From assembly GCF_020829685.1 (NCBI RefSeq), contig NZ_JAIVFR010000526.1, positions 1-5,279 on the forward strand: a DNA stretch of 5,279 bases. The letters run 5' to 3'. Positions within the stretch are counted from its first letter, which is position 1, and each line of letters begins with the position of its first letter. The position numbers were made by a program, and so were the translations under genes. A model generated the notes under the pieces. It saw only the letters and a program-made list of their open reading frames with translations. It ran no database searches and was not told the origin of the DNA. This stretch comes from Nostoc sp. CHAB 5715 (GTDB lineage: Bacteria; Cyanobacteriota; Cyanobacteriia; Cyanobacteriales; Nostocaceae). Below are positions 4,709-5,279 of the stretch, one piece after another.

Positions 4709-5279
4709 TTAAAATTCCCAGGAAACGCTGCCGGTAATAGCAAAAGGCGCACCTGGGATGACGCGGACAATATTGCGGGCACCCTCGAAGTAATCTTGAT
4801 CAAACAAGTTTTGCAAATTGATTCCAGCGCGGAAGTTGTTGCGGCGATAAAACAGTGATGCATCTGTTCGCCAGTATCCGGGTAAAGTGAATGTATTTAG
4901 TAAATCACCTTGTCGTTCTCCTTGGTTAAATATACCAATGCCAACTCCCAACCCCTTTAGGCTACCAGATTGTAGTTCATAAGTAGTCCATAATCCAAAA
5001 GCATTTCTGGGGACGTTTAGTAATTGCTTACCCTCAGAGTTGAAGTTGCTATCTTCAAGAATTTTTGTGTCTGTATAAGCATAGCTCGCTGTTAGGTTCC
5101 AACCCGGTAGAATTTCCCCAGCAACGTCTAGTTCAATCCCACGGCTACGTTGTTTGCCGATTTGAAATTGTGATAGGACATTATCGAATCCTTGAGCAGC
5201 AACATTGCTGCGTTCCAAGTTGTAGAATGCTAGGGTGGTAGAGAGGCGATCGCCTAATAGATTCGCTTTACCCGGATAC
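4709..5279 (-). CDS. TonB-dependent siderophore receptor, C-terminal part (5' end outside window)
   Basis: The frame is open from the right edge to the TAA at 4709-4711, giving the last 189 residues of a protein usually about 700-850 residues long. The segment is the distal part of a 22-strand outer-membrane beta-barrel. It shows alternating amphipathic strands, the family phrases KQRSRGIELDVAGEILPGW, ASYAYTDTKI, NVPRNAFGLWTTYE, GERQGDLLNTFTLPGYWRTD, INLQNLFDQDYFEG and VIPGAPFAITGSVSWEF, and a final phenylalanine, the usual signal for barrel assembly by BAM. This matches the FhuA/FpvA-like siderophore receptors abundant in Nostoc and Anabaena. The plug domain, TonB box and signal peptide would lie to the right. 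Any internal TTG near 5218 is not a start, since the family homology continues upstream (LLGDRLSTTLAFYNLERSN). It is probably co-transcribed with the MFS exporter downstream, despite the 561-bp repeat-filled spacer; iron-dependent (Fur) control is expected from the family, but its promoter is outside the window. Confidence 0.93.
   Translation of the reverse strand, partial: YPGKANLLGDRLSTTLAFYNLERSNVAAQGFDNVLSQFQIGKQRSRGIELDVAGEILPGWNLTASYAYTDTKILEDSNFNSEGKQLLNVPRNAFGLWTTYELQSGSLKGLGVGIGIFNQGERQGDLLNTFTLPGYWRTDASLFYRRNNFRAGINLQNLFDQDYFEGARNIVRVIPGAPFAITGSVSWEF

Overview
The window looks like chromosomal DNA of a filamentous, heterocyst-type cyanobacterium (Nostocales: Nostoc, Anabaena, Tolypothrix or a relative). 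Three signs point there: six copies of the HIP1 octamer GCGATCGC in 5.3 kb, heptanucleotide tandem repeats of the GGGGCAT/GGGGACT type, and a short interspersed repeat containing CTTCGGCTTCGCTCAG. Genus is inferred from style, not from a database match.

All four genes lie on the minus strand, so transcription runs from right to left. At the right edge (4709-5279) is the C-terminal part of a TonB-dependent siderophore receptor. Next comes a 561-bp spacer made almost entirely of repeats (4148-4708). It is followed by a 430-residue MFS exporter of the EntS/SchE-like type (2855-4147). Receptor plus exporter suggests an iron/siderophore transport pair.

Further left are two related surface or secreted proteins. 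The first (1821-2708, 295 aa) has an N-terminal Calx-beta-like domain, about five and a half RTX calcium-binding nonapeptides and a C-terminal domain of the cyanobacterial 'bluetail' type. The second (1-1552, open at the left edge, at least 517 aa) starts with a close paralogue of the same Calx-beta-like domain. It continues with proline-rich linkers, two nearly identical 98-residue Ig/cadherin-like modules, a second divergent Calx-beta-like domain and the start of a third module. This gene is complete at its start and has an in-frame stop eight codons upstream of the ATG, although the reading frame leaves the window.

The most unusual structure is the receptor-exporter spacer. It holds 17 units of a 21-bp tandem repeat built from one invariant 8-bp core and two alternative 13-bp blocks that never mix. 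The array is flanked by heptamer arrays in opposite orientation, and the right-hand heptamer array is interrupted by a separate 24-bp interspersed repeat. The spacer is free of stop codons in the exporter's frame, so a naive gene call would wrongly add 182 repeat-encoded residues to the exporter.
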